Shown: piece after piece, positions 24,709 through 37,686 of the stretch
How the letters are laid out: each line of letters begins with the position of its first letter
How positions within the stretch are numbered: the stretch's first letter is position 1
Assembly (NCBI GenBank): GCA_024663395.1
Contig: JANFAH010000010.1
Span: forward strand, 310,001-374,000
Reading direction: 5' to 3'
Origin: Pisolithus tinctorius
Taxonomy: Eukaryota > Basidiomycota > Agaricomycetes > Boletales > Pisolithaceae
Length of the DNA: 64,000 bases
Translations under genes and position numbers: made by a program
The notes under the pieces: generated by a model
Database searches by the model: none
The model's input: the letters and a program-made list of their open reading frames with translations, nothing else
Told to the model about the DNA's origin: nothing

Positions 24709-27700
24709 CTTTTTCGTCTGCTTTTGTCGTCTACTTCGTTTGTTTGGCATTCAGCAAATATTTTATTACTTCATTCTTTATACGTGGCATTTTCTGATTG
24801 GCATCCGCATAACATTTCTCACTTGAGGACATGGCACAACTGTTTTATTGTACTACAGTATTGAACAGGTATCTCTTTTTTTTCTCTTTCTTTTCTCCCG
24901 GTCTATCTTTGTGCAACTCGGTCAGCAATTTCGTCACGCCCCCTCATCCATATACATCATTATCCTCCTAACCGCATTAGTTCGTATTTGGCCGCCTTTC
25001 TCTTTCCTGCGAACAGTTGGGACCGCAGCACTCCACGCTCCATCGATACTACCATATTCCTCGGTTACCAGACGACTCTAAAGTAAGCTAGTAATGATGT
25101 ACAGCTGCATAACGGAATGAATAAAAACAACGCCGCACATCCGAATCTGCATCTTAGTTGGACAATGACGTTTTGGTGGTTCTGATCAGACTGTTATCGC
25201 CAGCGCTGTGAGCCGTGTGAGCCCCTTAGTGGGGTCAGGGTGGCTGGACGGGAGAAACAGCCGCAGAGCTTCTGATAATATAGATTCTCGGTACACACAG
25301 GAAACCATAATCATGTGCATGTGCATGTGTACACACACACATCGACACATCGTGATTAGGCGATGTGGGCGACAGTGCGTGATCAGAATGTGATCGTGGG
25401 TTTTGGAGTCACGCATTATTACGATTATACTGTGACGGGTAAGTTTCAGAACTCTAAAAAAGAAAATAACCGGGACATACTTGACACGCCTCATATGATA
25501 AGGAAGAGAGAAGGGGTTTCAAAGGGCTAATTACGAGGATCGCGCTTCGATTAGTGTCGTGTAAGTACAGCTTGTGAACGAGGGGTGACCCGTTGCAACA
25601 TTTTGACACATACATATGATCAGTGACAGGACACAAGACATATATACACACGCACAATCGTAAAAGAAAGAAGAGACATGTGATACCGTTTGGCATATTT
25701 GCAGTGAAGGCTGACTACGGTGGGGAGACACGATGATCAAGGGTCGTCAGACTGTCCTGTACGACTTCCTTTCTTCTTCTGCTCAGCTTTGAATCAGGAT
25801 CCGACGGATCCTCCTCTCTCAGGTCCCAGGGCCCCTGAAGCTGTTCGTGTCAATTTCTGTAGATATGATGATCGTGGCAAGCTCATTCATACTTAGGAGG
25901 TACTGGAGGACGCCGTGATCACTCAGCAGCCCTACCTACCAGTCCAGCACTGGTCAGCAAAAAGCTCACCGTGATCAATATCATCATCATCGTATCATAG
26001 TAATCATAATCATCATCCGTTCAGGCGGCCACTGTAGCTCCGAGCGCGGGACGTGTAGTGCAGGATCGACATATATGATTGAGACAGGAGCTGTTGATAT
26101 GGTATGACGTGAAATTCTGTGCTGGCTGGGCTGACTGCAAAAAAGAAACAGCCGCTGCGCCATCACCTTTTTTTGTTTTTTATTTATTTTCAAAGGGCTT
26201 TTTTGATCTCTCCTGTTAAACTTTTCAATTTCGGGTTTTGATTCGGAATGACACGACTACGATTGACGACTGACGACTCGACTGACAACGACGACGACAA
26301 ACGGACGGCGTAATTCGGACTGAGAGGGTTATATCGATCCAGGCAGGTTCTTTTTTTTTATTTAGCAATTCGAATCGGGTGTTTCAGCCAAGCTGGCCTC
26401 GACGATGACGACGAGTGAGTTTACGACGTTGGCTGTCACTTGCGGGTACGAGCACGTGGCACCCAGGACTGGCTAGGCTCGAGCGCAGCGTTCAGACGAC
26501 GCTGTTCTGCATACCATGCAAGGCAAGTACAGCACTACATAAAAGGGGTACCTTATTCGCGACCAGTATAACAGCTTCCCTTGCTGCGACACTAGCCTCG
26601 AGTAAGGTAATAATACCCTGTTCAATCCGACGGTGAGGTATCATTTTTGAGTGTGTGTTCCAGATTCGAATTTTTCGACTTTGTGTACATACGTTGCATA
26701 CGTTTCAAAAATTGATTTTTATAAAGGTCCTGTCTGGCAGGAGGTTGCGCCTGGCGACCTTGGGGCCTTTTGGACAGCGATCGCTGGCGACGTTTGTGTT
26801 GTTGCATGGGTACATTCTTGTCCCGAACACATTCTCGGGACTTGCTGTCCGACACACGGGAGATTACATAAGCACAATTTGTGGTGAGGTCCGATATTTT
26901 TACTTATTCATTTATTTAATTTATTTCCCAAAGTGATTTTCCCGAACAAGTGGAAATGAAAAATAACAATACAAATATGGAAGTTAAAGGGGTGCACAAA
27001 CAAGTTGCTGTGGAGACTATAGCATGACAAGTGTAGCACTAGTGCCCGCTATAGCTTACGGTTTATGTATGGACGTATGTACGCAGTGTATATGGAACCT
27101 TAGTTCAACTTTTTCGGATCACAAGGACCAGTTTCCTAGTTTCCGGAACGACAGATTGTTCATTATCGACTTGGCAGCAGAAGCCAGTCCGATAGGCGAT
27201 GAGCACTTAGACATAAACGATACGCCATTGGGATGCATCATCATATCATCATATCAGCTAGAACGGACGGGATGGATAATTGATGAGTCTGTTCGTTTTG
27301 CTAAAGGATCTCACCAGGTTGGCATGTGCGGGCCGCACACTATCCTCCCGGTTCACAGGTTAGTGTTCCCGAATGGAGCCGAACTATGATCATAAGGAGT
27401 GTGGGCGGGCCCCTCGGAGTTGAGTAGCGACTAAGTAGGAGAAAAGAAAGGGGGGAAAAAAGGTGTGGTGTTAGAGGTAATACGCTCCTTTCGGACCTCG
27501 GTGTTTTTTTTCTTTCTTTGTAGACTTCGTGCATGGCGAGCACGAGGAAGCTGAAGTAAACCGGAAAAAGTAGAACAGGGGTGAACCCTGATATAATATA
27601 TAAGTAAATATGTCCGACTTCAGATCAAGGAGAGTAGCGCTCGCGTGAAATAGGAAACACGTCGCACGGTTACTGTTTCATACAAAGCGAGCCCATATGG

Positions 27701-29454
27701 CCGGCCCATCCGACATGCAAATTGAGCACATAGGAGATGAGATGATATTGATAGGGATGCATACCTTGCATCCATTATGCGACCGCGCGACCGATCTTCA
27801 AACATCGGGTCTTTCCGGGGAGCCTCGTACAGCATCGATTGATCCAATCTATGTGAATAATAGCCCAGGGACCCAGGCTGGGAAGCCCGAGGCGTGCCGA
27901 ATTGGGTCATGAGTCAAGCGCTTGTTACTCTCCATGCCACGGGCCAACGGGCAGTGACTGGGTTGCTCTCTTCTATCGACGGGGTTCCTTCCGGCAACTG
28001 CAGTGTATGCAGGGACCAAGGTGGCTGTACCACTCCGTCGTGATGGCGGAGTGATAGATTGGGGCGTTGAGGAGAGAGCCATATGGAAGATCTCCTCTGG
28101 CGTGACAGCATATCGTTTTCTGCGTCAGTATCCGTATCCCATGGAGGTGACACTGACATGTATGTAGCGGTACTCCGTGTGTATGACCTTGGCAGGCAGG
28201 GACGGAGGGCATGAATGATAGTGGCTTGTGGCAGGGTCCGTAGTACGGTATTCCGGTGCGGGCAACTCGTTACAGCTCGTTACCCATCTGGCCAAGTGAC
28301 AATAGTTGGACAGGGAGCACCTTGATCATTGCACGTTGCCAATATGGAGATACTCCTTACACAGAAATTGAGAGCACAATGGGGGATAGTATGCGCACAG
28401 CCGCACTGCTGAACTGGGATTGCAGTGATAGTGTGATACGTATAGTCCCTGCAAGCTAGGCAATTGTTGCTCGTACCACAAAGGCGATCAATTGAAGTTT
28501 GGGATCATGTTGCAGATGAAACATACGATGTCGGCACTAATAATCAAAAGAATTCTGCTGTGTGTTTCGAGATCGTTCATGTTCTCTGTGGAGTTCTTGC
28601 GTTTCGCTCGTTCGGGTCGCACAAGGTGGATATTTTTCGGAGTCGGACATACCGGACAGACCGACGGAACTGCCTGCTAGTAGCAGCTAGTCCTTGCTTG
28701 GTACCGTTTTTTTTCGGGCGAAGGAGGCACCAGACCGGCGTTATCAGCGGGCTTCTTCATGGATCATACATACCTGCGATGGGTAGGGTAGTATCAGGGT
28801 AGTGGCAACGACAACGACAACGGTAACGGTGTGTAGTGGCGGCTGTGACGGAGCGGGGGAAAGGTGGCTGCGAACAATTGACAGCGCAGCACATCTGCTG
28901 CATCCAAATCCAAATGCAAAGGAACAGGAACAAAAGGGAAGTAAATGGTGGCCAGTGGTGCTAGGCGCGGGAAGAGAAAGGAAAAGTCCAATGAAAGCTT
29001 CTAAGGAACGTTCTCTCTCTGACGATGAAACGATGCTATTGAATCATGCCTTAACCAGTCTGATAGTCCACGTCGCGATGCGGCGTCAAGCTCTGAGAGG
29101 ACTGTCAAGATGACCGCGAATGGTTTGGCGTGAGCTTCGTGTTTGATGGCTCAACGAACGTCCGAAAAAGAAACCTTCGTAGGACCGAGCATGTTCGCCG
29201 GCCACCGGTCACCACGGTCCTCTTCGCCACTTCCACGCCGGACGTTTTCATTACCACAGGAATCAAAGCATGTCATTTAGGACAGCGCTATATAGACACC
29301 ACACGGCAGATTGGCAAGGCAGGGAAGCATTCTAACCAAACACGATGGCATTGTGTTATACAAATGTGTTGGCCCGCTGATCATGCGAAAACCTGTATTT
29401 CGAAGCCACTAAGAGGCTTGATCGTATTTACGATTGTGACGCCCGCCCTTCAAT
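24709..29454. other. 4.7 kb without a recognisable gene
   Basis: Short frames only. Seen: CA-repeat near 25330, T-rich runs near 26170 and 26350, an AT-rich stretch near 26900-26980, TCA-rich repeats near 25980-26015. A possible small spliced frame starts at ATGACGACGA (26404), but I recognise nothing in it. Confidence 0.45.
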
Positions 29455-30363
29455 CTACCCATCCGAGGACCAAGATGCATCCGATGAAGTCTGCTGTGCG
29501 AGGTTCTTTTTTAATACGGCAAGGCGGGATGATAGGAACGCCCGCGTGAAAAAATATCCGGAAGGGCTCCTGTCACTGATTGGGTTTTGGAAACATGGAG
29601 GGGAGGGGAGGGGGGGTTGTGAATGGTGAGAAGAGTGGAGGGGGTGGTCACGCAACGTTGTCGATTGCGTCACCGGGTATACATGGTCATGGTCGTCGTT
29701 GCGACGGTTGTTGGCAAATGGAGAATTGATGAATGAATGTTCGACACACAAAGGATGTGTGGCGCAGCGGAAGAGAGTAAGATCATATCCGCATGCAGCA
29801 AAAGGGTGGTAGTGACAGACGGACAGGCAGACAACAGACGGACGGATGGACGGACGGGACAACAGCAACAGCAAGACGTTAAGGCGTTTATGGGCATGAA
29901 AAAGGAATGATGAAAATTGGGGTGAATAGAACTACCACCAACTCACAGACACCGCAGACGATTGTTTGGTTCCTGTTAAACCGCAAGAGCTTGGAACCCA
30001 ACAGGGCTACAAATGGGAAACGGTTATTTGAGGGGTGCCAGCCATATGGGAAGGTGGGTCCCGCGACCAGTGCGAATGGGGTCAATTGGAATCGATTTAT
30101 TGCAGTGTGAGATGGCGTCGTAGTGTTTTTTTCGTATTTTATAAATATTTTTGTAATTCTTAGATTGGCATTTCTTGTCTCTGTGCGTAGGTAACGTACC
30201 TCCAGTGAGACCTGCGGTGAGGCCAGCGAACATGCCATCTCTGCGTGCTTCCTGTCATGTGCACCCCGAAAAAAAAATAAGAGCTTTGCATTGTACGGAG
30301 ATACAATGGGCTGACCTTTGTAGCAACGGTTTTCAGACTTTCTGGCACCTCTTGACTGAGCAT
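29455..30363 (-). CDS. small conserved fungal protein with glycine-rich membrane-like segment
   Basis: Exon 1 (30316-30363) MLSQEVPESLKTVATK; 64-nt intron; exon 2 (30200-30251) EARRDGMFAGLTAGLTG; intron 193 nt; exon 3 (29947-30006) ALLGSKLLRFNRNQTIVCGV; then probably a long intron and a last exon beginning near 29556 with SGYFFTRAFLSSRLAVL and ending at 29455. The phase of the last junction does not close, so that joint is uncertain or carries an indel. The pattern, KEAR-x-G...GLTAGL...LLGSK, then NRNQT and SGYxFTxAF, matches a family of ~100-residue fungal proteins with two short hydrophobic helices that I know only as uncharacterised. It diverges from ZIP4 with 141 bp between the start codons. 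Confidence 0.5.
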
Positions 30364-30504
30364 AGCTTCGAGCGAGGAAGCAAGGAAGACGAATATCGTT
30401 ATTATTATTATTTATTTACAAGACAAGTCCTGATTCTGTCGCGACGCGTCCTGGCTTTACAGCAAGCCATCCACTAGCGAAGACGGTCAAATCGAACCGG
30501 GATC
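30364..30504. promoter_or_regulatory. short divergent promoter (small protein / ZIP4)
   Basis: Only 141 bp separate two oppositely oriented start codons, so both promoters must lie here or overlap the genes. It holds a (TTA)n-like AT-rich patch near 30398-30415. No consensus element was identified. Confidence 0.4.
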
Positions 30505-33500
30505 ATGTCGACACCGAGGAAACAACGCCAGGCAACAACCAATTTGCAAAAACTATACGACCAGATCCAAGGCAAGGCTTCCCATTCTGTCTTTTACTTA
30601 TGATGCGCGCCGCGCAAATTCACGGTGTCTTGTATGGGCGCGCGAATAGAAAGCTTTACCATTGAATACCTCCCCCTTTTTTCCGCAGAGATATCGATCA
30701 AGATCAAACCTAAGCTCAAAGAAATTCCTTCGTCGTCTTCCATCGACGCGGCTTCCGTAGTCAAAGACCTCCATCAAATCGCATCCCTAGCGAAATCGTT
30801 CTCAGACCAGTGTCTCAGGTGGGGGAACGATGCTCATTTAGCAGATTTGCTCGATCAGCAAGGTCCGTCACAACCTTCTTTTTTCATTGGCGGCGACCAC
30901 ACTCCCTTCGGGGAAATGTCCTGTCGCGCGGAAGGAACTATCGAGTGACCATCTGCCACCTTGCCATCCACTTAAGGAGTGAACCTATGGAACGCCTCGG
31001 GACTATTTCGTCAAGATTCCGACAGCCGTGTTATTGTCGCAGCATGTATGCAGCATAGTCCCTCTTTAGCCTCGTCGTGCAACAGTATGCCACGGCCTGA
31101 CCCTTGTTTTCCAAAGTACGATTGGCAGGTTTCCGGCTGATGGAGGCAGGCCTGGAGGCTGAGCCGAGTATCCAAGGTTTGCTTCCCCTGTGGTAGCAAG
31201 GTTTAGTCCACGTGCCTCATTCCCGTGCGTGTTGTCTTTGCAGCCCTGTTGCATATGCTACAGGTAGCGAGCAAAACCGGGTCAGCACTCTCAGGTACGT
31301 CCTAGAATAGCAGCGGCTTTATGGCTTCCGTTGCTACAGCATCTTTTCATTTCGTGATGGGCGTAGAGCTCGGAAATAGCGAATCGGCTGCTAGCGTGTT
31401 GACATGTGCGGCCAAGGTGAGATCGCTTTTATCTCTCCAGTGGCGTTCATTTGGGTCCTTTGGCTTACCCTATTGTCCAAACAGTTTGAAGAGGCGCTGA
31501 GAAACCACAGTGATCCGGATCGCACGCACGAACACTCCAAGGCACGCGTAACCACTCTGTATTTTTCAAGTAGAATGGAAGCCGTGAGGCTGTTAAGCTT
31601 CTATCGGGTTACTGGATTGATATTCATGGGAGTCCTTGCGTTGGCACACACACAGGCCTGGAGGGAGAAGAACGAGGGTCTTGCAATGTTTATGGCTGAC
31701 AAGATCACAGGTTGGACCCTGGGCGCAATCGAATGCGTATCACGAAGTGGCTCATATCATCTAAACAGACAACGATAAACAGCTTGCATTGCTTTCCACT
31801 CGTGACGTAAGTGGCACTGATGAGCCTTCCCAAGGTTCTCTCTTCGCATCTTTTCCCAATAGCGAGAATTGCTGGCCTCCAAGTTACTGGACATCGGCAA
31901 ATCCATTTTGAGAACTTGTCATCAAGGCGGGAAACTCATGGCGGACGGCAACAGAGCCCCTGATGCCCTGAGATGGATGCAGAAGGCATTCCAGGTAATA
32001 GAGCCACTGGAGTGCACCCCCAACTCCGAGTTAGCGGAGCTTAAGGTTCGTGCTTTCGGCATGTCTCTATTGAATATTGTCCGCGCACTGAAGGCGTGAC
32101 CACTTTAGCGAGCCGTTCTCAGGAGTCTTGGTAAGCTACATCATTCCGATTGGATCCTCAGTGATACCGTGACCTACACCATACCGGCATGCTGTTAGCT
32201 CGGGGATACTTTCTAGCCTCATCCCATGATCCAGAGAATCTGACGCGGGCGGAAGTTGCGCTGGAAGAGATTATCTCCACTATTGACCCCTCGGTTGATC
32301 ACGTAAGGGACTAGCCAGTACCGCTCTTGGGTTCTTTTCCGGAGAAAAGTCACACGTTCCCTTCAGACTAGTTCCGAATATCAGCAACTCCGCTGGATGA
32401 AACTAGCTGTGGTCAAGCGGCAAAAAGCTGGGAATACAGAGCTTCTTCACGGTAAGCCGCGCTGACCGGCCGAGCGTTACCCTTTATGTCCTTACGACCA
32501 CTGCACACTGACTTTCATCAGCGCTGGAGTCCATTATTGACAACATGACTTTTTCTGAGGGCGACTTGTCCGAGTTAGTAAAGTTCTCGCCCGTGTACTT
32601 CGCTGACTGATAACAGTAATTAAACAGCATTCTCTTGGAGCTTCGCAGCCTTACTCCCCAGTAGTAAGTATGAGGTAGATTATGCTGTGGCGTTCATGTG
32701 ACGTTGTTCTCCGCAGCGATGTCGTGACTTCCGCGATCAAACGTTGCCTCTGGCGGGCATTGGATACGTCCGCGAATGTGGCTTCTATCGAAAAGTTGCT
32801 TGTGTCACTACTATTCCACTGCTCGAAGGGTGATGATCACGGGAAGGCGATGAAGGACCTGGAGGAGTCGTTCCAAGGCAAGTAACATTGTTCCCATCAA
32901 GGGAGCCTGCAACGTGGTTTCTGCCTTGACCATATCAGAAGTTGTCAAATCGGACGTTGAACTTTCAAAGGCAGCTGCGAGCGCCTGTCTGACTGTAGGT
33001 CGTCAAGTTCATTTAAGCACACCGACCTAGACCATTTATACTGGAAACAGCTGATATGGCAGTATGGCGACCGTCACTATCATGCCTCGCGGTGGCCGGA
33101 GGCAGCCGATTGGTTCATATGTGGCACCCATGCCGTATTCTCAGGTTTGGGACCCTCATGCACTTCGAAGTGTCTCCGCAAAGCTGCACTGTGCTATATT
33201 CAACAAAAGGAGTATGCAAAGGCGGCATTTGCCGTCAAACGGTGTCCCGTAAATGGTGCCACGACCCGTTATGTGGTATTTCTGATCGCTGTGCATCAAG
33301 GTTTGTGCCTACTCGATATGGCTACTTTATTGAGTGGCGTTACCCACAGTCGGGTATAAATCTCAGGTTTGGAAGATGAAGGTAGGTCACGGTCCCTCCA
33401 CGAGTATTCCATACATGGTTGATCGGATTGTTGGGTAGCTACCAGAGCCGTGAGGGAAATGGCTGAAGCTACCGATTTCGATCGAAGAATGCTCCTATTG

Positions 33501-35391
33501 GCATGCCGGCTTGCGCACGATTCCGACATGAAGAGTCTGCTTTTATCGGTGCTCATGGCATTACTAGATACCTTGAACTTTCGGATCGACGTGGAAAACT
33601 TGACAGAAGCCATGACACTGATACGGTGTATCATCAGATTAACTCTGAAACTCCTCGGACAGCCTGGCGCCAACATGTAACATTGCCTCCACCATCAAAC
33701 AATGTCTATACTTACACCTCACAGACCACCCCTTGTTAAGACATTACTGAATTACTTCAAGAATGGTTCGTGAGCACGTCATTCAGCGTGTCTTCTTTCT
33801 CCTAGCTTTGTCCTCGTTCTTCAGCCAAGATTCTCCTTGAAAATGTCGCCCGCGAGAACTTCGCATTGGTGATCCGGGACTTATCATGGCTGTGGCGTAC
33901 TGCGTACAATTGTGCAATCGATGGATGTTCCAATTGGGATAACCACGGCGAAGAAGTTTCTAACGCTTTCGATATTGCGAGACAGGTGACGTGTTGTTAT
34001 TTCCCAGATTTCCACACATGTTTTCGCCCTCCTAACTGAGATTAGCTACTCGAATTATACATAGCCAAGACGCTGACGGAAGTAGAGCCTTCTACGTACG
34101 TCTATATTGCGAATGCTTCCTTCGCCGCCACCTCTGGGCGAGGTCAGTGCCGCTGTTCGGACATTTGTTGTATGATGCTTACAGGCTCTTGTCATAAGTG
34201 ATCATAGTGCGCGAACGGTTATCAGGCGCCGAAGCTGTAGAGGTGGGTGGTGCCAAGGTTCTACACTTGCAGCTAACTGTTCCGTAGCCCGAAGTTCTGC
34301 GGAGCCTCTCCGCAGAGATCAAGTCGTGCGCAGGCAGGATCGCTGGTCTGCTGGACAAGGTTCCTCCAGCCGATCGTTCCCATCTCCAATCATTCTTGCA
34401 TTTTCTGCGTGTCTTCCATGTTGAATCAGCATCACATCTTGAGGGTTGGCCGTCCGTCCTGGAGACGATCGAGGTGCGTCGCCTTTTTTTTTTCCATGGC
34501 GGGGAAGTAGTAGGAGAATTTTTTCCATCACATAGGAGGCTACACGCGATCAGCACCAATCTCTCGTCACCTATGAGGCAATTGGAGACGTTCTAGTATG
34601 TGCACATTAGATTCTAGACCTTTTTTCTTGGCCCTGACGATGGGTCACCTATTAGTGGGAGAACAAGAATTGTCCCATTAACGGCATGATACAACGTTTT
34701 TCATGCTTCTGAGAATACACTAAATAATGCACACAGTACTCTACGCAGCCCTTGAGGTATGCAAACTCCCTATGAACGCTTGGATTTTGGTGATTTGAAC
34801 ACCTCGCCACACCTGCAGGCAATCCTACATGCATGCCTCGCACACACCCAGCTGTCTTTGGACAAATTCTCGCGGTGGTTGCGATCAATATGCAGCATCC
34901 TATTGGCCAAAGGGTCCGGGGCTGACCGGTCTAAAGCCATTCAGTACTTCGAGCAGGCAAATGCAGTCCTGGAAGAGCATGGTGACCTGGTAGAAAACGG
35001 AAACTTTGTGGGTATCTGCGAGGAGTGAATCTGCGTTCCTGACGACTTCTGTTCCTCCCCATCAAAGCTTTATCCGATAGATGAACGACTATGGCTCCTT
35101 AGCACTGCCTACAACACGGGGGTGGAATGCCTGCAGTCCGTCACCCACGTTTCTGCCCTTGACTTTACTGCCACAACTCCTGTCTTGATTATGATACAGT
35201 GCATCCCTTGTCGACGAGGCTAGACGGTGGTTCGAATGCGCCACTGTGATCTGTCGGTTTGTTCCGAATGGCAAAGCTCGCGCAGAGAAGGTACGTGAAG
35301 TGGACATCGGTCTTTACACTTATCGCGGGTCCCGTTGGAATAGATATCAGAGACATATACCGACCTCCTGGCACGCTACACGAGAAGCTAG
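30505..35391 (+). CDS. ZIP4: ZIP4/SPO22 (TEX11-like) meiotic TPR protein
   Basis: Start MSTPRKQRQATTNLQKLYDQ. Many short exons follow. Recognisable pieces: EISIKIKPKLKEIP, VVKDLHQIASLAKSF, LRWGNDAHLADLLDQQ, LASKLLDIGKSIL, APDALRWMQKAFQVIEPLE (the SPO22 signature), AELKRAVLRSL, VVKSDVELSKAAAS, and the C-terminal SLVDEARRWFECATVICRF with KISETYTDLLARYTRS ending at 35389-35391. Helical, TPR-like throughout. Family role (established): meiosis-specific protein needed for crossovers and synaptonemal complex assembly (SPO22/ZIP4, TEX11). Two introns appear to be GC-AG: 30572-30688 and 32878-32938, both after CAAG. I did not resolve every exon in 31000-34750. It converges on UTP18 with 150 bp between stop codons. 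Confidence 0.8.
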
Positions 35392-35541
35392 ACGGTACTC
35401 ATGGGTTTTGGGCACATCACACCTGTGTGTGAACGCCACCCAACCTCCTTCGCTTTTTGCCTGCATGTTTCAATCACACACACACTTGTCGTTCTCGATA
35501 TATATGTATCGTGTGATGGAATAGAACCCATGAGGATGTCA

Positions 35542-37686
35542 TCATTGTTGCGCGAAGTCCCTAAGGTGATACAGCAGGACACGGCCCTTATTGTTACCTA
35601 TCGCGAAATACTCGCTTCCTACGGAAAAGTCCATGGAAGTAACGTGAGCAAGAGGTGTTTTGGTCGTTGGCCAATTGCCATAAACCGTCAGAGATGGAAG
35701 GTGGACCTATAAAACGGTGATTAGCTTAGGATGAATGTAAGAAAATAGAAATAAAGTGAGATGCAGTACCAAACGTAGTTGGTCCCTTTTGACGTTGCTA
35801 GCCATGGCAAGCAACTGGGAGTCGTGGTTATACCGTAGGCATGAGATATTCGTCGTCAAGTTGCCTAGGGTTTTGAGAGGTTTTGGTTTCGAGTCCCCAC
35901 CTAGACTTCGAGCGTTGTAGACGTTGACAAGGCCAATGTTGGAACTGTTTCAGCCAGGCTTAGTATCTCTTACGGTAGAGAAGAAAAAAGCAGACGGTCA
36001 TACTCACCCAATGGACAGATAGTTACCCCGTTGGTCTCCGCTCATTATTTTGCTGCCAAATCCACCCTCGTCCTGCCATCGCTTAACACATTTTCGCTGT
36101 CGTATGTCCCACACATACACCTGCGAATCCTGCGTCAGACTTAGGAGCTCACCGTCCTGTACCCTAGACCACCACAACGACTTGACGGCTGCGTTTGCCT
36201 TGAGTCCCGCCACGACCTGCGCCGACCCTGAGCGCCAATCGACGAGATGAATGTAACCACGGCGGCCTGCTACAGCAAGGACATCACCATCGAGGCTGAA
36301 CGCGCACGTCTCCATGCTGGTATCTTGGTTTGCTGATGAGAATGTAGTTCCCCAAAGCCCACGCGGCGAGCGGTGGGACGCTCCAGATTGGAGGTCGTAG
36401 GTGTAGTAGAAGGGGCGTGGACCGGTCATGAAGATGGAAGAGCCGGACGGGTGGAAAACAGCATTGGTAATGGGAAGAGAGGGGATGTGAAGAGTTTGTG
36501 CGTGAGGGTTTGTCAAACCATCGACCTGATAGAATGGAGAGAAGGGGCAAAGGTGACAACATCAACATGAAGAACAGGGGAAGGAAAGAAATAGGGGACC
36601 GAAAACGTACGTGGAAAAGCCTCAAACGTCTGTCTGTGCTTGCCGTGAGGAGAACGGGGATCTGAGGGGAAGGGTGAAACTGGACGGATTTAATTTCACC
36701 CTCTGCGGGAGCTGCCTGGTTGGCATCACGCAGACAGTCGACTGATATCACGCCCTGGGTCAACACCCTCGGTTTTTTCCCAGCCGATATGCCGCCTGTT
36801 GATGCTAGGAGGTCAGGGGAGGATATCTTCGATAGTGTCATCAACATCGGAGTCAGAACCGGACGATCTCCTCCGTTTTGAAGGGTGTAGCTTTTTCCGT
36901 GCTTTTGTTGCCCACTCTGGGGTTGGGTTGATACGTTCGAATTGACGGCGCAGCTTGCGCTCGTACTCTCGACCGTTGACCGTATCTTCTGAAGGTGCAT
37001 CACGGAGTTTTCGAAGACGACTGTGCGCAGTTAGGGATACTTGCAAATTTGCGTCATCAGGGTCTACCCATGCAGGTGCTTTACGGCTGGGTTGCGCATC
37101 CCCTGCGGAAGTGGTCTGGTCTTGTTCTTCGGTGACGATTTCGGGTATACTTTCGGTCTCCTGAGGGATGTATTCAACTTGATCTGTTTCTTGTGCACTA
37201 TTTTCCTCTTCTTCTTCTTCATCGCTCTCGCTTTCACTGTGGTACTTCCGGATGACCAACTGTGCCGCGTCCGGAACAGTAGAACTGTCCGAGGTTGAGG
37301 GTGCCACACCGTCATCAATGAAGAACAGCTGGTTAACCAAAGTAAAAATGTCTCGGATGTAAGATCCAGAGCGTTTTTCCGTGGAAAGGGGGGGCACATA
37401 CATCTGAATCCAGCATGTGTTCCAACTCCTTCGACTCCGCCCCTGCATCTGGCTCTTCTTCGTCGGTAATTACGAGCCCAGCCTCGACATCCAACCCTGT
37501 CTTTTTCTTTGACGAAGAAGAGGACGACGACGGAACATAAGGAGTGCCAAATAGCATGCTTTCAAGACGTCTTTCTTCATCGTCTTTGCTCGCGTCGTCT
37601 GTCAAAGCGGCGAGATGGTTGGAACCGAGTGGTTTTACGGATTCATCTTTGGCAAGTTTTTGGCGTTTTCGAGCGTGTTTTGGCAT
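35542..37686 (-). CDS. UTP18: UTP18, U3 snoRNP / SSU processome WD-repeat protein
   Basis: Exons 37402-37686, 36611-37328, 36008-36525, 35770-35944 and 35542-35706, with introns of 73, 85, 63 and 63 nt. Start MPKHARKRQKLAKDESVK; an acidic Ser/Glu-rich middle (SESESDEEEEEENS); then the UTP18 WD core: ISVDCLRDANQAAPAEGEIK, VQFHPSPQIPVLLTAS, TGPRPFYYTYDLQSG, HRSPRGLWGTTFSS, VLAVAGRRGYIHLVDWRSG, CVKRWQDEGGFGSKIM, and a C-terminal NKGRVLLYHLRDFAQQ. Role (established): early pre-rRNA processing in the nucleolus. Exon lengths sum to 1861 nt, one too many: at 36816-36819 the run of four C (minus strand) should be three to pass from DTIEDILP to DLLASTGG. In a single-copy essential gene a consensus error is the simplest reading. 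Confidence 0.88.

Noticed and set aside
28464..29549. three consecutive plus-strand frames as a spliced gene
   Set aside because: No conserved motif, no convincing splice pairs, and composition like the flanking non-coding DNA.
35401..35712. plus-strand open frame of 103 codons after ZIP4
   Set aside because: It is the opposite strand of the last two UTP18 exons, which match the conserved C-terminus.
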